A stretch of 64,000 nt of DNA from Seiridium cupressi (Eukaryota > Ascomycota > Sordariomycetes > Amphisphaeriales > Sporocadaceae). Under the pieces are notes generated by a model that was given only the letters and a program-made list of their open reading frames with translations, made no database searches and was not told where the DNA came from. The stretch is from the NCBI GenBank assembly GCA_036674765.1, contig JARVKI010000053.1, positions 124,001 to 188,000 of the forward strand, given 5' to 3'. The position numbers and the translations under genes were made by a program. This document shows positions 1 to 13,144 of the stretch, piece after piece (position 1 is the first letter of the stretch; every line of letters starts with the position of its first letter).

Positions 1-2460
1 CGTTGTAGCAGGAGTAGATATGGACAGAATGCGGCCCAGCAATGCGAGAGCATGATTTGTATTTAAGCTAACAAGGTGGTGGTTGGAAAGGACTCGTGCT
101 TCGGACCATTCCTGGTCTGCAGTGGCGCAGCTAAAGGTTTGGCAGTGTCCCTCACACTCAGCCGGGCTGACAATGGCTTGCTTAGTGACACTCAGCCCCG
201 TAGACCACGCTGCCCAGGTCCACCAAAACGCGCAGCTCGCCATACAGATTGGGGCTCGGGTCCCTGGAGGCAAGTGCCCTGCCGTGCTACCCTTGCGACC
301 CCTGCCATTCCGGCCTGATCGACTTGAGATAGATTGGCTCATCCTTGCTTGCTGACGCCAGTACGCTTGCTTTGTTACCGTAGGGCAACATCATGGCACT
401 CGCCCGCCAGTCCACTCTGAAGACGATCAACCGTGGGTTGACTGCCAGTACGGTAACTATGTATCGAGGCTGCGGTGAAGGCCTGCATCGGAGGTTCCAA
501 GTCCACTGCAGTCTCGGATATTGACTCGTAGCTGCCCGCTCTATTCTATGGCCATGAGGGAAGCTATCGCATTGATGAGCTGAACTTTCTCACCCAAGCC
601 ACAATGATAAACACTACGATGATGATCCCTATCTGCCGTTCCTCGGCCGCATACGAAAGTGGAGAACCCCCGTGAAGGATTCGAGTTGCCTGGCAGACCT
701 GGAAAGCTCGATAAGCGCGACAACCATTCACCCTGACCTCTCGATTGATCGATGAAAGGCCGCATTACGGTTCACAATGTCGTGAAAATCGTTAGCATCC
801 TCATGGTTCCGGGTTGCCGACCATGATCTTCGCTGCGCAGAAACTAGGTGTAGAAATACGTGGACACTGGCGTCATGGCAGTGTCGTGACGCGGCTCTTG
901 AGAGAAACCAGTGCTGAACTCCAAACAAACGGTCGGGTTTTCTGTGGGGAAGCAGCAACACAGACTGCGTCCTGTGACAAGAGCCGTTCTCTAGTCAATG
1001 GTCGTCGCCCCTGCGAGGTGCCCGCAGCCCGGTGCCGCCATGAAGCCTCTTTTGCTTTTTGCGGGTCGACAAACCCGGCATATGTGGCATGAGTGGGACC
1101 GAAACATGACACAAAAGAACGACGTCTAAAATTAGACACCTCACTGCATGAGAAGACACAGCTCTCAAGAGCCGGGTTGCAATCCTGGAGAACTTCTGCT
1201 CATTGGTTTACTTCTTTTGGGGGTTTTAGTAAGTCAGATGGGTGCTGGTATATATAAGAATAAGCTTATCTGTGTCGGCCTGAGCCATTGCCATGGTGCG
1301 GCTCACGCTTCAACTGCAAATAACTAACCGAGTCAACTTGGGCGACGGTTGCTTCGATCAATGGCTGAAATCATGCCTCAGGGAGACAAGGACGAAACCA
1401 GTATCACGATGATATCCCCACTCATCGTGGGCTCGAGAGCGGTTCGTGACATCCTTCATGGCAACGAAACAGCATTGTCTCGCTGAATGTGGCGGCCCGC
1501 AAGCATGCAATATTGGTAATGCTTGACTGTTTAATACTTAGGGGTTCTCGTGGGTTGGGCGGCTCGCCTGGCATCCAGGAACATCTCATGAATAGTGTTC
1601 TCGTTCTTGTGTAATCCCCTAAAAGAGTGGAACATCTTTGAATAGACCTTGCCACGGCCAAGCGAAGCCTGCCATGTATGATTGCGCATTCCTGGTATTA
1701 GTGCATACAGCGAACAGTGAGGTAGCCTCGACTTTGAGAGGTGACGGAGGGTATACCGTATGGAGCTCTGTCCTGGACGTTGTTGTGAGCCTCATTGATT
1801 GGTTCCAAGGGCGGCCAAACTGAATGCAGGTCCTGCTGATTGCTCGGTCGCTCGGTTCGTGCTAGCTTTAAATGCACAGTCGCCAGAAGCGAGCCCATCG
1901 CGAGTGTAGACACTGCATAGTTAGGGGGAATCTTGAAAAGCCACCACGTGTGAATACTGTTGGCCATGTGTTAGCCATCCAAGTACGATACCTAGCTGGA
2001 GCTGCCTAGGATCTCTCATTCTCTTAACTGCAAATGTAGAGTGGACTGCCGGAGGACTACGACACCAGCAGGTCCGTGTCGGCGTTGAGTGTCTTCTAGC
2101 GACTATCGATTGTACTCGTGGTACTCGGGCCGGACGAGGCTACGGTGCGGCGTTGATGCACCTACCAGGAATCTGCTGGAGCTCAAGGTCAGTTGACCTC
2201 GGTGCATCTGCCACGTCCGTCGTACCAAGACGTTGAGCCCGAGCTTCCTGTGGTTGAAGGCGATTGGAAGGCATCCCGGTCGTTTCCAACCATAGAACAA
2301 GCCACCGTCATACGTACAATAATGTCGCATGGCAATAGTAGAACACCCCACTGACGCACGGAAAGGCCTCGAACAACGGGCGACCACTGCATGCGTCAAT
2401 CAGCTATTGACGTCGGCTGTCGCTTCAAGGGTCCCCAAGTTGGCTCCGTTCTTCCAGCCC
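1..2460. other. Intergenic, no gene recognised
   Basis: Only short open frames, below about 100 codons, on both strands. None shows family motifs, a convincing signal peptide or good splice signals. There is no homopolymer or long tandem repeat and no tRNA A/B-box pair that I could find. A TATA-like string lies near 1251 (tatatataag), but no convincing ORF follows it. The segment may be the flank of a gene outside the window. Confidence 0.5.
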
Positions 2461-3856
2461 CACCACGGTTCTGTTCAGTTCAGTTCAGTTCAGCCCAGCT
2501 CTTGTTAATGTAGGCAAGGTACGTACGTTAGCTGGTAGCAACTGCATGGCCAAGGCTAGCAAGACACAGCCTCTCCAAGCTTCTCCAGTCTAGGTTTACA
2601 GGAATCTCCCACGGCACTGCGACCGAGAGCAACCTCTCTTTCCCTTATCTTACCTAAGGACAATCAATCAATCATTCAACAGCCGTGGAACGTCAGCCCG
2701 TACCCGTACCGATCCAAAGATATCGCCAAGGAGAACCAGACGTCGGAGCAAATTGGATTCAGCCTCTGCCTCTGCATCGTCAGGGACTTGGCATTCCTGC
2801 TGTCCGTCGGGACACCTGGTCACTACATAGGCATCGTCACCCTTGCTCACGCGCCTTGACCATAATCAACTCGCCTCTCGGTCAACACCACGCTGGCCCA
2901 TCTAGCTCCTGCCCTCGCAGCTTTGGCGCCGCGTTTATCCCAGCCCGACGAAATCCAATTCACCACCCTCCCATTGGTATGTAGCCTACGCCGTGTTGTT
3001 TGTCCTCCATCGTCCTTCTTTCAACCCAGCACCACCACCGCCGCCAGCGCCAGCACCAGCACCATCACCCACCAGTACCAAGCGCCAGCGACCGCCCAGC
3101 CCAGCTAAGGTAGCCCAGAAGCTTTCCTCCCCGCATCTCCACCACACCTTCCAGTCATCATCGGCGCCAGCACGAACCACGATCATCATCTCCTTGCCCC
3201 GTGTAGAGTAAAATCTCTCGTCCTCGACCGACCGACCGACCCCAACTGCTTCGCACTGCTCTGACCTGGAATTGCGTCGATTTTGCTTCGTCGAGCACCA
3301 TCACTCCCCACGCGACCATTCAGGCACGAACGCCCGCCGCTTGATTTCCACTGTTGACATCACTCGTCATCAGATCCGACCCAAACTGTAGATGAACTTT
3401 CATCTGCACATATCAGGCCTCGAGCTTCATCCTCGATAAACTATCAACATAGCTTCGTGCGCAAAATGTTAGTACCCGACTTGCTCTAGATTCCCTTACG
3501 TTCCTTGTCGCCCGATACTCTCGCCCCTCCGTAAGCCGCATGCACCCCCTGCTCGGAGTTATGCCGTGGATGGTTATGACCGCCAGTGACTAATTCGTTT
3601 CTCTCCACATCAGCTACGAAGACGGAGGTCATAACGGCGTCCAGACGAGCCTCTCCCTCGCTCTTCCTCTCGGCCCTCGAACGACTCTTCCACCCTCCAT
3701 AAGATCGACTAAGGCCCCCCCGATATTCAGACAACAACAGCATTCCGCCCAACCTGCTGCGGACTGAGTGGAATTCAGGACGGTGGGTTCAACTCTGATT
3801 CGACAGGCCCGGTTCTCTTACTGTCCCGCCACCCTCGCATAGACGACTGGCACGCC
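2461..3856 (+). promoter_or_regulatory. Promoter and long pyrimidine-rich 5' leader of the PPZ phosphatase gene
   Basis: About 1.4 kb upstream of the phosphatase start is rich in C, T and CA, as fungal promoters and leaders are. It contains four tandem copies of GTTCA (2473-2492) and a short ACCG repeat near 3226-3241. Several short upstream ORFs and GT..AG pairs could form 5'UTR introns, but none can be fixed from sequence alone. No other protein-coding gene is supported here. Confidence 0.45.
2473..2492. repeat. Pentanucleotide repeat (GTTCA)x4
   Basis: Four perfect head-to-tail copies of GTTCA upstream of the PPZ phosphatase gene. Confidence 0.8.
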
Positions 3857-5551
3857 ATGGGCAACCAGAACTCGAAAGAGGGCGGTTCGTCCTCGAAATC
3901 CGGAGCCGGCCCTGGCGGCGATCGCCTCGAAAGTCTACAGTCATATCCCTCGTTTAGCAGGTCTGACACAAAAGAATCGTCGCGCTCGTTCAAGTCCCTC
4001 CGATCTAAGATCCCCGGCACTGGAAAGACGGACAGCCCACGAAACTCGGCCATCCTATCAAACGGCGATGAGAAATCAGACGCCGCTTCCGTGAAATCGG
4101 GTAGGAGCGGCAAGTCACGCGGCAGCGTCTCGGCCTCGGCGCCTCAGTCACCTCAATCCCCCGACGATGTGAGGTCTCCCTTGGAGGAACCGCAGCCGCC
4201 CCCGTCTCCCGTACAATCCGCTTCCATCAAGGCCGGACATGGAGATATCACCGCTGCGCAGGCTTCAGGTGAGGTTGACCACGTATCTGATCAACCACCG
4301 TCAGGCGGTGTTCCATCCAATCCCGAGGTTGCCGTGCAGCCAGGAGCCTCCATTCTGGTGAAGAAAGAGGGCACTATCAATCCGATTCTGCAAGACTACA
4401 CCAATGGCACTGTCAAGGATGAATCCTCAACTAACATTGCGATGAACGACATAAAGGAAATGGACTTGGACGACTTCATCAAGCGCCTACTGGATGCAGC
4501 CTATGCGGGCAAGGTCACGAAGAGCGTATGTCTTAAGAATGCCGAGATCGTGGCCATCTGCCAGAGGGCTCGCGAAGTCTTCCTCTCCCAGCCAGCATTG
4601 CTTGAACTAGACGCGCCGGTCAAGATCGTGGGCGATGTACATGGACAATACACCGATCTGATCCGCATGTTTGAGATGTGCGGCTTCCCGCCGAGTTCCA
4701 ACTTTCTATTCTTGGGCGATTACGTTGACCGAGGAAAGCAGTCTCTCGAAACGATACTGCTCCTACTTTGCTATAAGCTGAAGTACCCTGAAAACTTCTT
4801 TCTCCTCCGGGGCAACCATGAGTGTGCGAATGTCACCAGAGTCTACGGGTTTTACGACGAATGCAAGAGGCGTTGCAATGTCAAAATTTGGAAGACCTTC
4901 ATTGACTGCTTCAACACGCTCCCAATAGCGGCCATCGTTGCTGGGAAAATTTTCTGCGTCCACGGTGGCTTGTCACCGGCGCTGAGTCACATGGACGACA
5001 TTCGCAATATCGCCCGGCCGACGGATGTTCCCGATTACGGCCTCCTCAACGACTTGCTCTGGTCCGATCCAGCCGACATGGAGCAAGACTGGGAAGCAAA
5101 CGAAAGAGGCGTCAGCTATTGCTTTGGCAAAAAGGTCATCACTGACTTTCTAGCCACGCACGATTTCGATTTGGTATGCCGAGCTCACATGGTGGTCGAA
5201 GACGGGTATGAGTTCTTTACCGACCGGGTCCTCGTCACAGTCTTCAGTGCCCCCAACGTAAGTTCCCCCGGTGTGCATCCAAAGACAAATGCTAAAAGCC
5301 ATAATAGTACTGCGGCGAGTTTGACAATTGGGGCGCCGTCATGTCGGTCTCCTCGGAGCTTCTCTGCAGCTTTGAGCTCCTGAAACCTCTCGACTCCTCT
5401 GCCCTGAAAAGCCATATCAAGAAGGGAAGGACCAGGCGCAATACTATACTCAACAGTCCAGTTAGTGACCTAATTTGACCCTGATGGGGGATGTGGTTTT
5501 TATTGACTGACCATTATTTAGCCCGCGAGTGTCCAACCCCAAAGTGTTTAA
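3857..5551 (+). CDS. Serine/threonine protein phosphatase PP-Z
   Basis: PP1-like phosphatase of the fungal PPZ family, known for roles in monovalent cation homeostasis, wall integrity and cell cycle. Exons 3857-5257, 5308-5460 and 5522-5551 join in frame to 527 residues. Residues 1-200 are Ser/Pro-rich and low complexity. They begin MGNQNSK, a good N-myristoylation signal, so membrane association is likely, as known for PPZ. The catalytic domain (about 205-500) carries GDVHGQ (259-264), GDYVDRG (287-293) and RGNHE (318-322), which supply metal and phosphate ligands. Intron 1 (5258-5307) falls inside the conserved SAPNYCGEFDN motif. The last exon is only 30 nt, and splicing it in restores a C-terminus ending [10 protein letters not shown], which I recall as the family ending. 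Unspliced reading would instead stop near 5478. The leader is long; the neighbouring AAA gene is convergent. Confidence 0.95.
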
Positions 5552-6508
5552 GCACGTCGCAAGCAGTTTTCGAGTGCACGCGCATATCCCGTTCAGGCAC
5601 AGTTCGGAGACTCATGTCACAGGGTCAATTCAAAACGGGCTGCATGGCTGCAAGCTCGTGCAAAGGTGGAATGCAGTTTACATTGACCTTGGTCGACCCA
5701 AATCTCGGTGTCTTTCAGAGCATGGCATCAGATCCGAGTAAAAGAGGATGCCAGGGATGGCACGGCACAGGTTAATACGTGGAAGTCGTATGAGCTGTGG
5801 CCGAATCAGGCTTACGACAGCGACCAGGGATGTAGCAATCCATGGGCTACAGCAGAATAGCGGACCTGGAATGGCCATGCAATTTCTTGCGTGCTGTCGT
5901 GACGTAGACGAGGAGATTCGAGCAACCGAAATACGGTCAACTAGGTATAGAGTCAGAAACGCATAGGGGGTCAACTTCAGCATGTGCCAGCGGTAGTTGG
6001 GCGACGGAAACCTGCGCCGGCGTTGTGAAGAGACGTGGTTAACTGGAAGGTGTTATACGTTATTGGGTCCTCGCATCAATTAGTTGTCAATCAGTGCTCA
6101 CGCAATCAGCTTCGGAGGATTGTTTCAATGGAGATTTCAGTGATTTCATGGTGTACTACGATCTTTGCTCACCACCCTGTGTGATATTTCGAGCACCTTC
6201 AACGCCAGGCATTTTCCCCTTCAAAACACCACAACCGCCTGCGTTTCGTTTAAAAAAAAATTGTAGGATATTGTTCGCGTGGCACTGGCTTGATCTGCAT
6301 ACTTAGTTAGTTCTTACCATCAAAAAGTAAAATAATATAGCCAGCATGCTTCTCTCGTTGACATGTTGGATGTCCATCGGGCTAAGCGTCCCATCATACA
6401 CCGATCGATTATAGACCATCTGTTATTTTCATTTTATCCCACCCTTAAGGAGTATGACTAAATACGCAAAGGAGTTGCCGTTTCGCCTCATGTGTCATCC
6501 CTGAAGGA
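5552..6508. other. Convergent intergenic region (3' ends of PPZ and the AAA ATPase)
   Basis: About 950 bp between two converging genes. Short frames only, an A-rich stretch near 6252-6263 and AT-rich sequence around 6310-6450 that would serve 3'-end formation. No RNA gene or conserved protein seen. Confidence 0.5.
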
Positions 6509-8924
6509 TCAATCGAATTTCAGGCAAACCACATCGTCCTCTTCGTCGTCTGTGAGCTCCACTTCGCCAACCTCCCCGTCGGCCGAGTCATCGGGCGTTC
6601 CGAACCCCTCAACACCACTGTCGCCATCCTTTCTTCTCCGCCGGCCTTCTTCAAAGTCGGCCTTGAAGTCTCGAACCGTCTCCAGCACGTCCCTGACCTG
6701 CTCGACGCCAAACCTCTCTCCTTCGGCCAGCGCCAACGCATACGCCGTCCGCACGGTATTCTTGATCTGGCGGCCATTGACATTGGCTTTGGCAAGCTCC
6801 TGGAGTGCGCTGTCAGGGAAGGCCGAGGCATCAAAGTCCGGAGTGCGCTGGAGGAACAGTCGCCAGAGCTGGGCGCGGGAGGTGGTGTCGAGACCATTGT
6901 ACCGCAGCGCCAGGTGGATTCGAGACTGGAAGGCCGGGTCGAATGAGGAGATGCGGTTGGTGGTCAGGAAGAGCACGCCGGCAAAGTACTCGAGGACCCG
7001 GAGGAAGACTATTTCATGAGTTGCTGTCAGCCTCGAACTTGTTAAAAAAGAAAATGGACAAGAGGCTTGTGGTAATAGACATGAAAACTTGACGAGGGGC
7101 AGCTTTACTTGAGACGAGACTATTCCGGACCAGATCCCGGCTCGATCGCCTTTCCAGAAAGACATCTGCCTCATCGATCAATAGTACGGCCTTCCAAGAG
7201 GTGACCAGCCTCAGAACCCGTCTGAGGTTCTCATCCACGGTCTTGACATCACTGCCGAGCTCGCCAGACATCATGACATAAAGCGGACGTTGGATATCAT
7301 CGGCAATGCCCTCCGCAGTAAACGTCTTGCCAACGCCGGGCTCTCCGTGCAATAGAAAGATACAACCCTTCCCTTTGCCCTGTATGAGGTCATCAAAACC
7401 GTCTCCGCTCGACGTCGTCTTGGCCGTCAAAGCGCGAATGAGCCGCTTCTGTTTCTGGGGAAGCAGGAGCGCGTCAAACGCACCCGAGTCGAAAGACACA
7501 GGGACAACCGAGTCGATATGAAACCAGGCCCAGCGCTTCTCCGAGAGCGAAAACCCCGTGGTGGCAAAATGTGTAATTTGATACTCTTCGGCGGTGATGG
7601 GATTGGTGACGGTGTCGCGCTGTTCCTGGACCTTGATGTCCGCATCATTTCGCTCTTCGGCAAAGGCTTTGGTGTCTAGGATGATACGACCTTGAAGCTG
7701 TTACGTACGTTTTCAGTCTTGTTTGTTGATGAACGATAATGTCATATCGAATCGGAGAGAGAGAGAGAGAGAGAGAGAAATGTAGCTGGAAATATTGCTC
7801 ACCTTTGTTACCTCTCTTGGGAATGCATCTCTAATTTTCCCAGCCGCGCTTACAGTCCTCTCGCGGTCTACCATGGTGACTTCACCATGGTAGCCTCGAT
7901 ACTGGATACCGATGTGACTAAAAAAGCATGGTTAGCAATTTTCGCTTCGAGGTGTTCGTCGACGCATTGGAGATTCAAGCTTATGTCTCGAGAGCACACA
8001 TAAACCCAACCAGGAAGTAATAGTTGCCCTTGAAACAGGCTACCAGGGGCGCGGGATAACACCGAAAGTTGCTTACTCGCAATACTTTTGGCCCCTTGCA
8101 AGAAGATAATCCAAGAAGGGCTGAGGGTCTCTGTGGTACTTCAATGGCGAGACAGGCAGCTTCGAGATCTCAACGACGCTCCCGAATATGGGAATTGTGA
8201 GCTGGCGGTATATGTATCCGTAGCTTGTCCCGTCATGCACAAACGATTTGGCAGTGATCATCCATACGGGGTAACACGTCAAGTTTCCTGAGTTGTATGT
8301 GACCTTGATGATCTTGTTGAGGTACCTCTCGGGGCCGTTGCCGCCAGTAACGAGGTCACCGGGTCGCATCAGCATCCAGACATCATCGAACTCGACGCTC
8401 GGTCCCTCAGGTGCCTCGAGATTCTCGCGCAGTCTTTGGATATTTCGCTTCAACTCGTGGTCGACGAATCTCACAGCGAGCTGGACATGCTCCTTGGCGG
8501 TCTCGTCCTCTAACTGCTCGGCATACTCGGACAGCTCCCTGCGGTAGTGGTACAGGCAGCTCAAGGTGTCCCTGGCGGAACCACTGGACAAAGTAACGTT
8601 TCCCGTGAGTTTCTGGTCCGGCCAGGAACCGACCACCTCGAGTAGGGCTCGCCTGATATGTGGTGACGGGATCTCAAGGGTAACTTTCTCGAGAATGTTT
8701 TCCCTGTTGTAGTACTTGAAGAAGCGTAGAGCGAACTTGCCTTTGTCCGTCTCATCGATATCCGGACCGCGCGGGGTATATTCCTTGACGACACGGCTGC
8801 GCTCGGAATTGTAGCGCGCTTCATACTCCTTGACTTCGCAGGACATGCCTGTCGGTGTGGGGATGGCTCCCTTGGAGGAGGGTGGCGAGTCAAAAGTCTT
8901 GCTTCCTGAACCGAGAGATGCCAT
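6509..8924 (-). CDS. AAA-family ATPase with N-terminal DUF7025-type domain
   Basis: Four exons on the minus strand: 8924-8077, 7917-7803, 7697-7109 and 7008-6509, giving 683 residues. All three introns have GT-AG ends and keep frame. The N-terminal half (about 100-330) resembles the uncharacterised domain found before the ATPase in many Pezizomycotina AAA proteins. The ATPase core has Walker A GEPGVGKT (about 439-446), Walker B VLLIDEADVF and a TTNR sensor-1 segment (FLTTNRISSFD) preceding the arginine-finger region. The C-terminus is acidic (ELTDDEEDD). These proteins are often annotated as BCS1-like or mitochondrial AAA ATPases, but no targeting peptide is evident and the substrate is unknown. 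Intron 2 (7698-7802) contains a GA/TC microsatellite. The start is the first Met of the long open exon 1. Confidence 0.9.
7755..7778. repeat. (GA)12 microsatellite inside an intron
   Basis: Uninterrupted GA dinucleotide run. It lies in intron 2 of the minus-strand AAA ATPase gene, so the transcript carries a (UC)n pyrimidine tract. Confidence 0.85.
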
Positions 8925-9976
8925 CTTGGCTGTCCGGTCTACTGTTCCTAGGAGAAAGTGTCCAGAGTCCAGGCTGTTCGTCTCCAGTATGCTACATTAG
9001 TATCATGGATTGATGCAAAGGGGGTAGCTTTATATCATCGGAGCGGATGTGGGCTACCGTGCCGTACCTCTATACCGTCGAGGTGTGAGAATCGACTGTG
9101 CCACATGCCTTGCCGTTGTGGTGTGTCTGCTGTTGCCGATCATCTCAGGCAGCAGCCGGTTCGGGCAGAAGAGACACTCGTCCCAATGCGTCTTCGCCCC
9201 TCATGTCGCTATGACTATCGCAAGGGCCAGACTCGAATCATTCTTGACAGGCCATGGCAGTTGCAGAAGCAGTGGATTATTCGTTGACTTCCAGCGCCAA
9301 GGAAAGAATGAGCCATGTTCTCTCTCCACTTCGGAATTGCTCGAGAGACTCATCTGCGGGGACGGGGAGTCAACTAGGTTGCCTCATCGGGCTTTGGGGG
9401 ATATTACTCAGGCCCGAAACTCGTATGACGCCAACTGTGACAGCAAAGAGGCAAGCGACGGTCATGAGATGATTTTGTAGGTACGCCAAGCACATTGGTG
9501 GATGTGTCACAGCCCCACCAGCGAAGCCGTGACTCCATTGTGGGTTGGCTATAGCGAGGCAAAGCTGCGTCTAGACTAGGCACCAAGCAGACCAAGGGTC
9601 TGTATCCATCGAACCATATAGGATGTGGGTATCCATTCCACCAAGTTCTAATGAGTTTAGCCCAGACAAATGTCGTGCTGTGTATGAGTATACACTACAG
9701 TGCCTGCTGCATTGATCCAAATGACATTATGATGCCTGACTTAGTTGGTCAATCTATCTGCAGGGGGATCCAGGCTATTACTTGATGTGTAAATGGATTC
9801 GATGAAAGTTATCAATAAGGGGAGATCGCTCGTTGGCATGTTGGCGGCGAAGTCCCAACATCTGGCCTGGAATTGTTCCAAAACTCCGAGCTACCGGCTC
9901 TTATACAGTCTATCGCTTGATCTTCTCCATAATATACATAAATATACACCAGCTCCGCATCCCGGCGTTGCCAGTC
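8925..9976. other. Intergenic: AAA ATPase promoter and GT90 3' flank
   Basis: About 1 kb between two genes on the same (minus) strand. Only short, non-conserved open frames. No RNA genes or repeats seen. Confidence 0.5.
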
Positions 9977-12900
9977 CTAGGCGCCTTCCTTCAAGACAAA
10001 GCCGTTACGCTCCCGGTCCTCACTGGTGACCCTCCCCCACTCTAAAAGAAGTCTAAACATATAAACCTCCATGTCCTCTCTTCGTATTGCCTTTTCAACC
10101 CACTTCTTTCCCTGCTCCGCGATCCACCTTGCATCGTCGGCTCTTCCCTCCATGACCTGCTCGTGGCCGTTGATCTTGCCCCTGCCCTTCAGTCCCTCAA
10201 AGTATGCTAGTGTGCTGTGCAAGCCGTGGTACCGCATGTCGATTGGTACAAAGTGCGTCCAAGGCATGAGCCGTTCCGTGAACCATTCCCGGAAGATCGT
10301 GGAGATGAAGGGAACACTGTTGGAGCGAAGCACGGGGACGGTGTCGGGCGATGGGCCATCCGAGGTGTCTAGGACCATGAGATAGCGATGTGTGGAGATG
10401 GCGTCATCCACCTTGGGCGTGAAGCCGAATTTCTCATGCTCGACAAGCTGGCAATTGGGGTCCTCGCACGGGCGCTCGGGGTGGGTAAAGGAGATCTCCT
10501 TTGCCAACCGGTTGTTCACTTCGCGAGTGCCAACTTCTTCGTACAAGTATTTGGTTTCTTTGCCTGATTTGATGCCCAGCAGCACTGATTGTCTGTCAAG
10601 GGTCGTGGCGTTGTTCATGAGATGGACTAGACGGTTTCGGTGTCCACCGTGCATTGAGTCATGAGTTGACGGCTGGGCTTGGGGCACCTGCTGCCAGAAA
10701 AGCCCGTCTTCCTTCGAATCGAAGCGTGTCTCGTCGACTCGCTCACCCACATCAGGCCGGACCAAAGGGATAAGCAGATCATTGAAGCTGTTGGTTTTCG
10801 ATCTGCTGAATATCGGCAAGAGGTCCTGGTAGAGGTCGAATTGGTGAGGTAAAGTGTGAAAATCATGGAGGTTGAACATGTCGGGCTGATGGCAAGGATC
10901 CAGAGAATACTCCCAGTTTTTCAAGATTTGGCCCTGCGAGTGTGCATCGGAGCATGACGCGCAGTGATCCCGCACATTCCATGTCACGCTAGCTCTGCTT
11001 CTCGATCCAGGAGCGCACGATAGAGCCTGCAAGTGTCGGAAGTCCTGAGCAGTGACGTAGGCTGGCGACCCAAGAGAAGTCAACGTGTGCCCGGAACCCG
11101 AATTCTGGTAATTTGCTGAATCATCTACCTGGCGGTTGGTCAATGCCCGCGGCAGCATCTGCTTCAACTTCCACTTCGATTCGGACCTCGTATCTGTCAA
11201 ACGGTGAAGCTCATCCCAAGGAATGAGCACCCTTGGCCTGTCTCTGAGATTGATGGCAATCTCCATGTCCGGAAGATGTTGGGAAAATGAACCAATCATC
11301 GACACTGCTTCGTCAAGGACCATTTTGTGCGATAGATCAGATGGCTGATTATGGGATGCTTTGCCGCCAGCTACTGTGACGATGCCCATATCTGACAGAG
11401 TCTTCACAAACTCCAGGCCGGCTTTGACCTTTGAGGGCTTCATACCCCAGAAAGGCAGAATGTCTCTCTCTATCTGATCGAATTGGTCGATTATGACAGA
11501 CTTTCGCTGCAAAGCAAACTCAAACCATTTGTCAAAGTTCGCCGGCGGACTGCGACCGCGATGACGCTCTTGATATTCGGAGACAGCAAGATGCAGGGTT
11601 GTGCTGACATCTGCATGCCGCAGCCAGCGATCTGCCTCGACACGGTTTTTGTAGATGAGCTCATCCACAGGATGACGATTAATGACTGGTTGCTTAACTA
11701 TAGTGATGACAGTGCCGGTGATTGTAAGTGTCGCCAAGAAGAGCAAGAGAAGTAATCTTGGGACATAAAGGATCGACCGCATGCCAGCGGCGTACGTGAA
11801 GAACGTAAAACTCGTTGAAACAACCGAAAGAACTACCAAGGGCAAGAGTCTGCTTGTTTGTTGGTATGTCCCCACCAGTAATATCTCATGAAATGCCGAT
11901 ATGGTACCGCATATGAATGTGGTAGTAGCCGTTAGTGGCAACGGGGCCGACTCGCACATCCAAAGGGTTGCCGACGCGGCAGCCACGGCGCACGCGATAC
12001 CATTACTGAGTATGTCGAAGAAGAATATTGAATTGAGTCCCAGAAAGGATTGGACTGTCACAGCAGAGGATCGTTGGAAGGATCGAGCGAAGAGCCATAA
12101 AAGACCGGCCGCAAGTGACGAAGAGACTAGAATCCCCCCCAGCTTTTGTAACCGAGTCTTGGTGGTTTTCGCCCAAGACAGAATCCTCCACAGCAGAACC
12201 AGAATGGCTGCGTCGAGGAATACACCTGCCCATTGGAGGCCGATAACCCAGGCTGTCTGATCTGAAACGGTCGAGCAGAAGTACGACGATCTAGGCGCGA
12301 AATCTGCGCCCAGGAAGACGGCGTAGCCGAGGAGCAGAGTAATGAGTAGCAACGGAAGCTGAGAGGCCTTGAGCCAGTCGACGAAGTCATCCCAGAAACT
12401 ACCCCACGGGTCCTCGGGTTCATCTGGGTCCGGCACTGCGGGAGCTTTTTTGTGGAAGAAGAAGTCGTAAGTGATCAAAAGGAAAGGCAGAAACGCCTAC
12501 AGTTGTCAGCTTATACCCAATGGCAGAAAGGGCTGTCGTGGCTCACCTCGACTCCTTGTACGGTACATTGGAAATCATACACGACTCTATAGAAGAGTTC
12601 CAACCGGATCACGATCAAGATGATAACACAAGGGAAGTAGTACCGTCGCGGTCTGTGCGGCAGTGAGCCCTTCAGACCCTGGAAGACAGCATCCGAGTCT
12701 ATCATTCACACAATTAGAAGATGCAACAAGTGGAGACACATCGCAGCGTTATGAACTGACCGAATCTGCCGTCCGCACCGGGAAGCTGTTTTGAGAAGAA
12801 GCTCAGGGCAAAGGCTACAGCCCCCGAGACGAGTAATACAAGAAAGGCCGAAAGCCGCGGTTGGTCTGCAGCGAAATGCACACGGTTAGGGCCGCACGTA

Positions 12901-13144
12901 TGTATGCACGGAAAAGATACGATGCAGGCAAAGGAATCTCACCTATAAGTGAATGCCGATCTAGCGAGTGCAGAAGCCACGAAAACGAAGCAATGAAGCT
13001 ACAGGCCGGTCAGTCATTCGATCCGCCGAGGTTCCCTTGTGGCTGCTCTCCAGCCCGAGTGCGGCAAAACCCAATTCAAGGGGGAGGGGGCTAGTGGAGT
13101 GCTCACCAGACAGCAGCGAAGGTCGAGCTCTCATCTCCGGCCAT
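9977..13144 (-). CDS. Polytopic membrane glycosyltransferase, GT90/CAP10 family
   Basis: Five exons on the minus strand: 13144-13107, 12998-12943, 12865-12761, 12698-12547 and 12496-9977, giving 956 residues. All introns are GT-AG and in frame. Residues 1 to about 400 hold many hydrophobic helices (roughly ten transmembrane segments), then a soluble part. The C-terminal third (about 640-940) is a CAP10-type domain: DPCHQPDMFNLHDFH near 652, MHGGHRNRL, the YLMVLDTSDGPSP segment near 821, then VLRSNSVPF and FVPIDMRYHGL. Family members include the cryptococcal xylosyltransferase Cxt1 and CAP10, which act in the Golgi on capsule and glycolipid glycans, so a Golgi role in glycan or wall assembly is likely. 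The acceptor and sugar are not deducible. The first three exons are short; the start was chosen because they alone extend the membrane region in frame to a Met. Confidence 0.85.

Noticed and set aside
6492..7019. 175-codon plus-strand Ser-rich frame
   Set aside because: Antisense to the last exon of the AAA ATPase, with composition explained by the acidic and charged sense protein.
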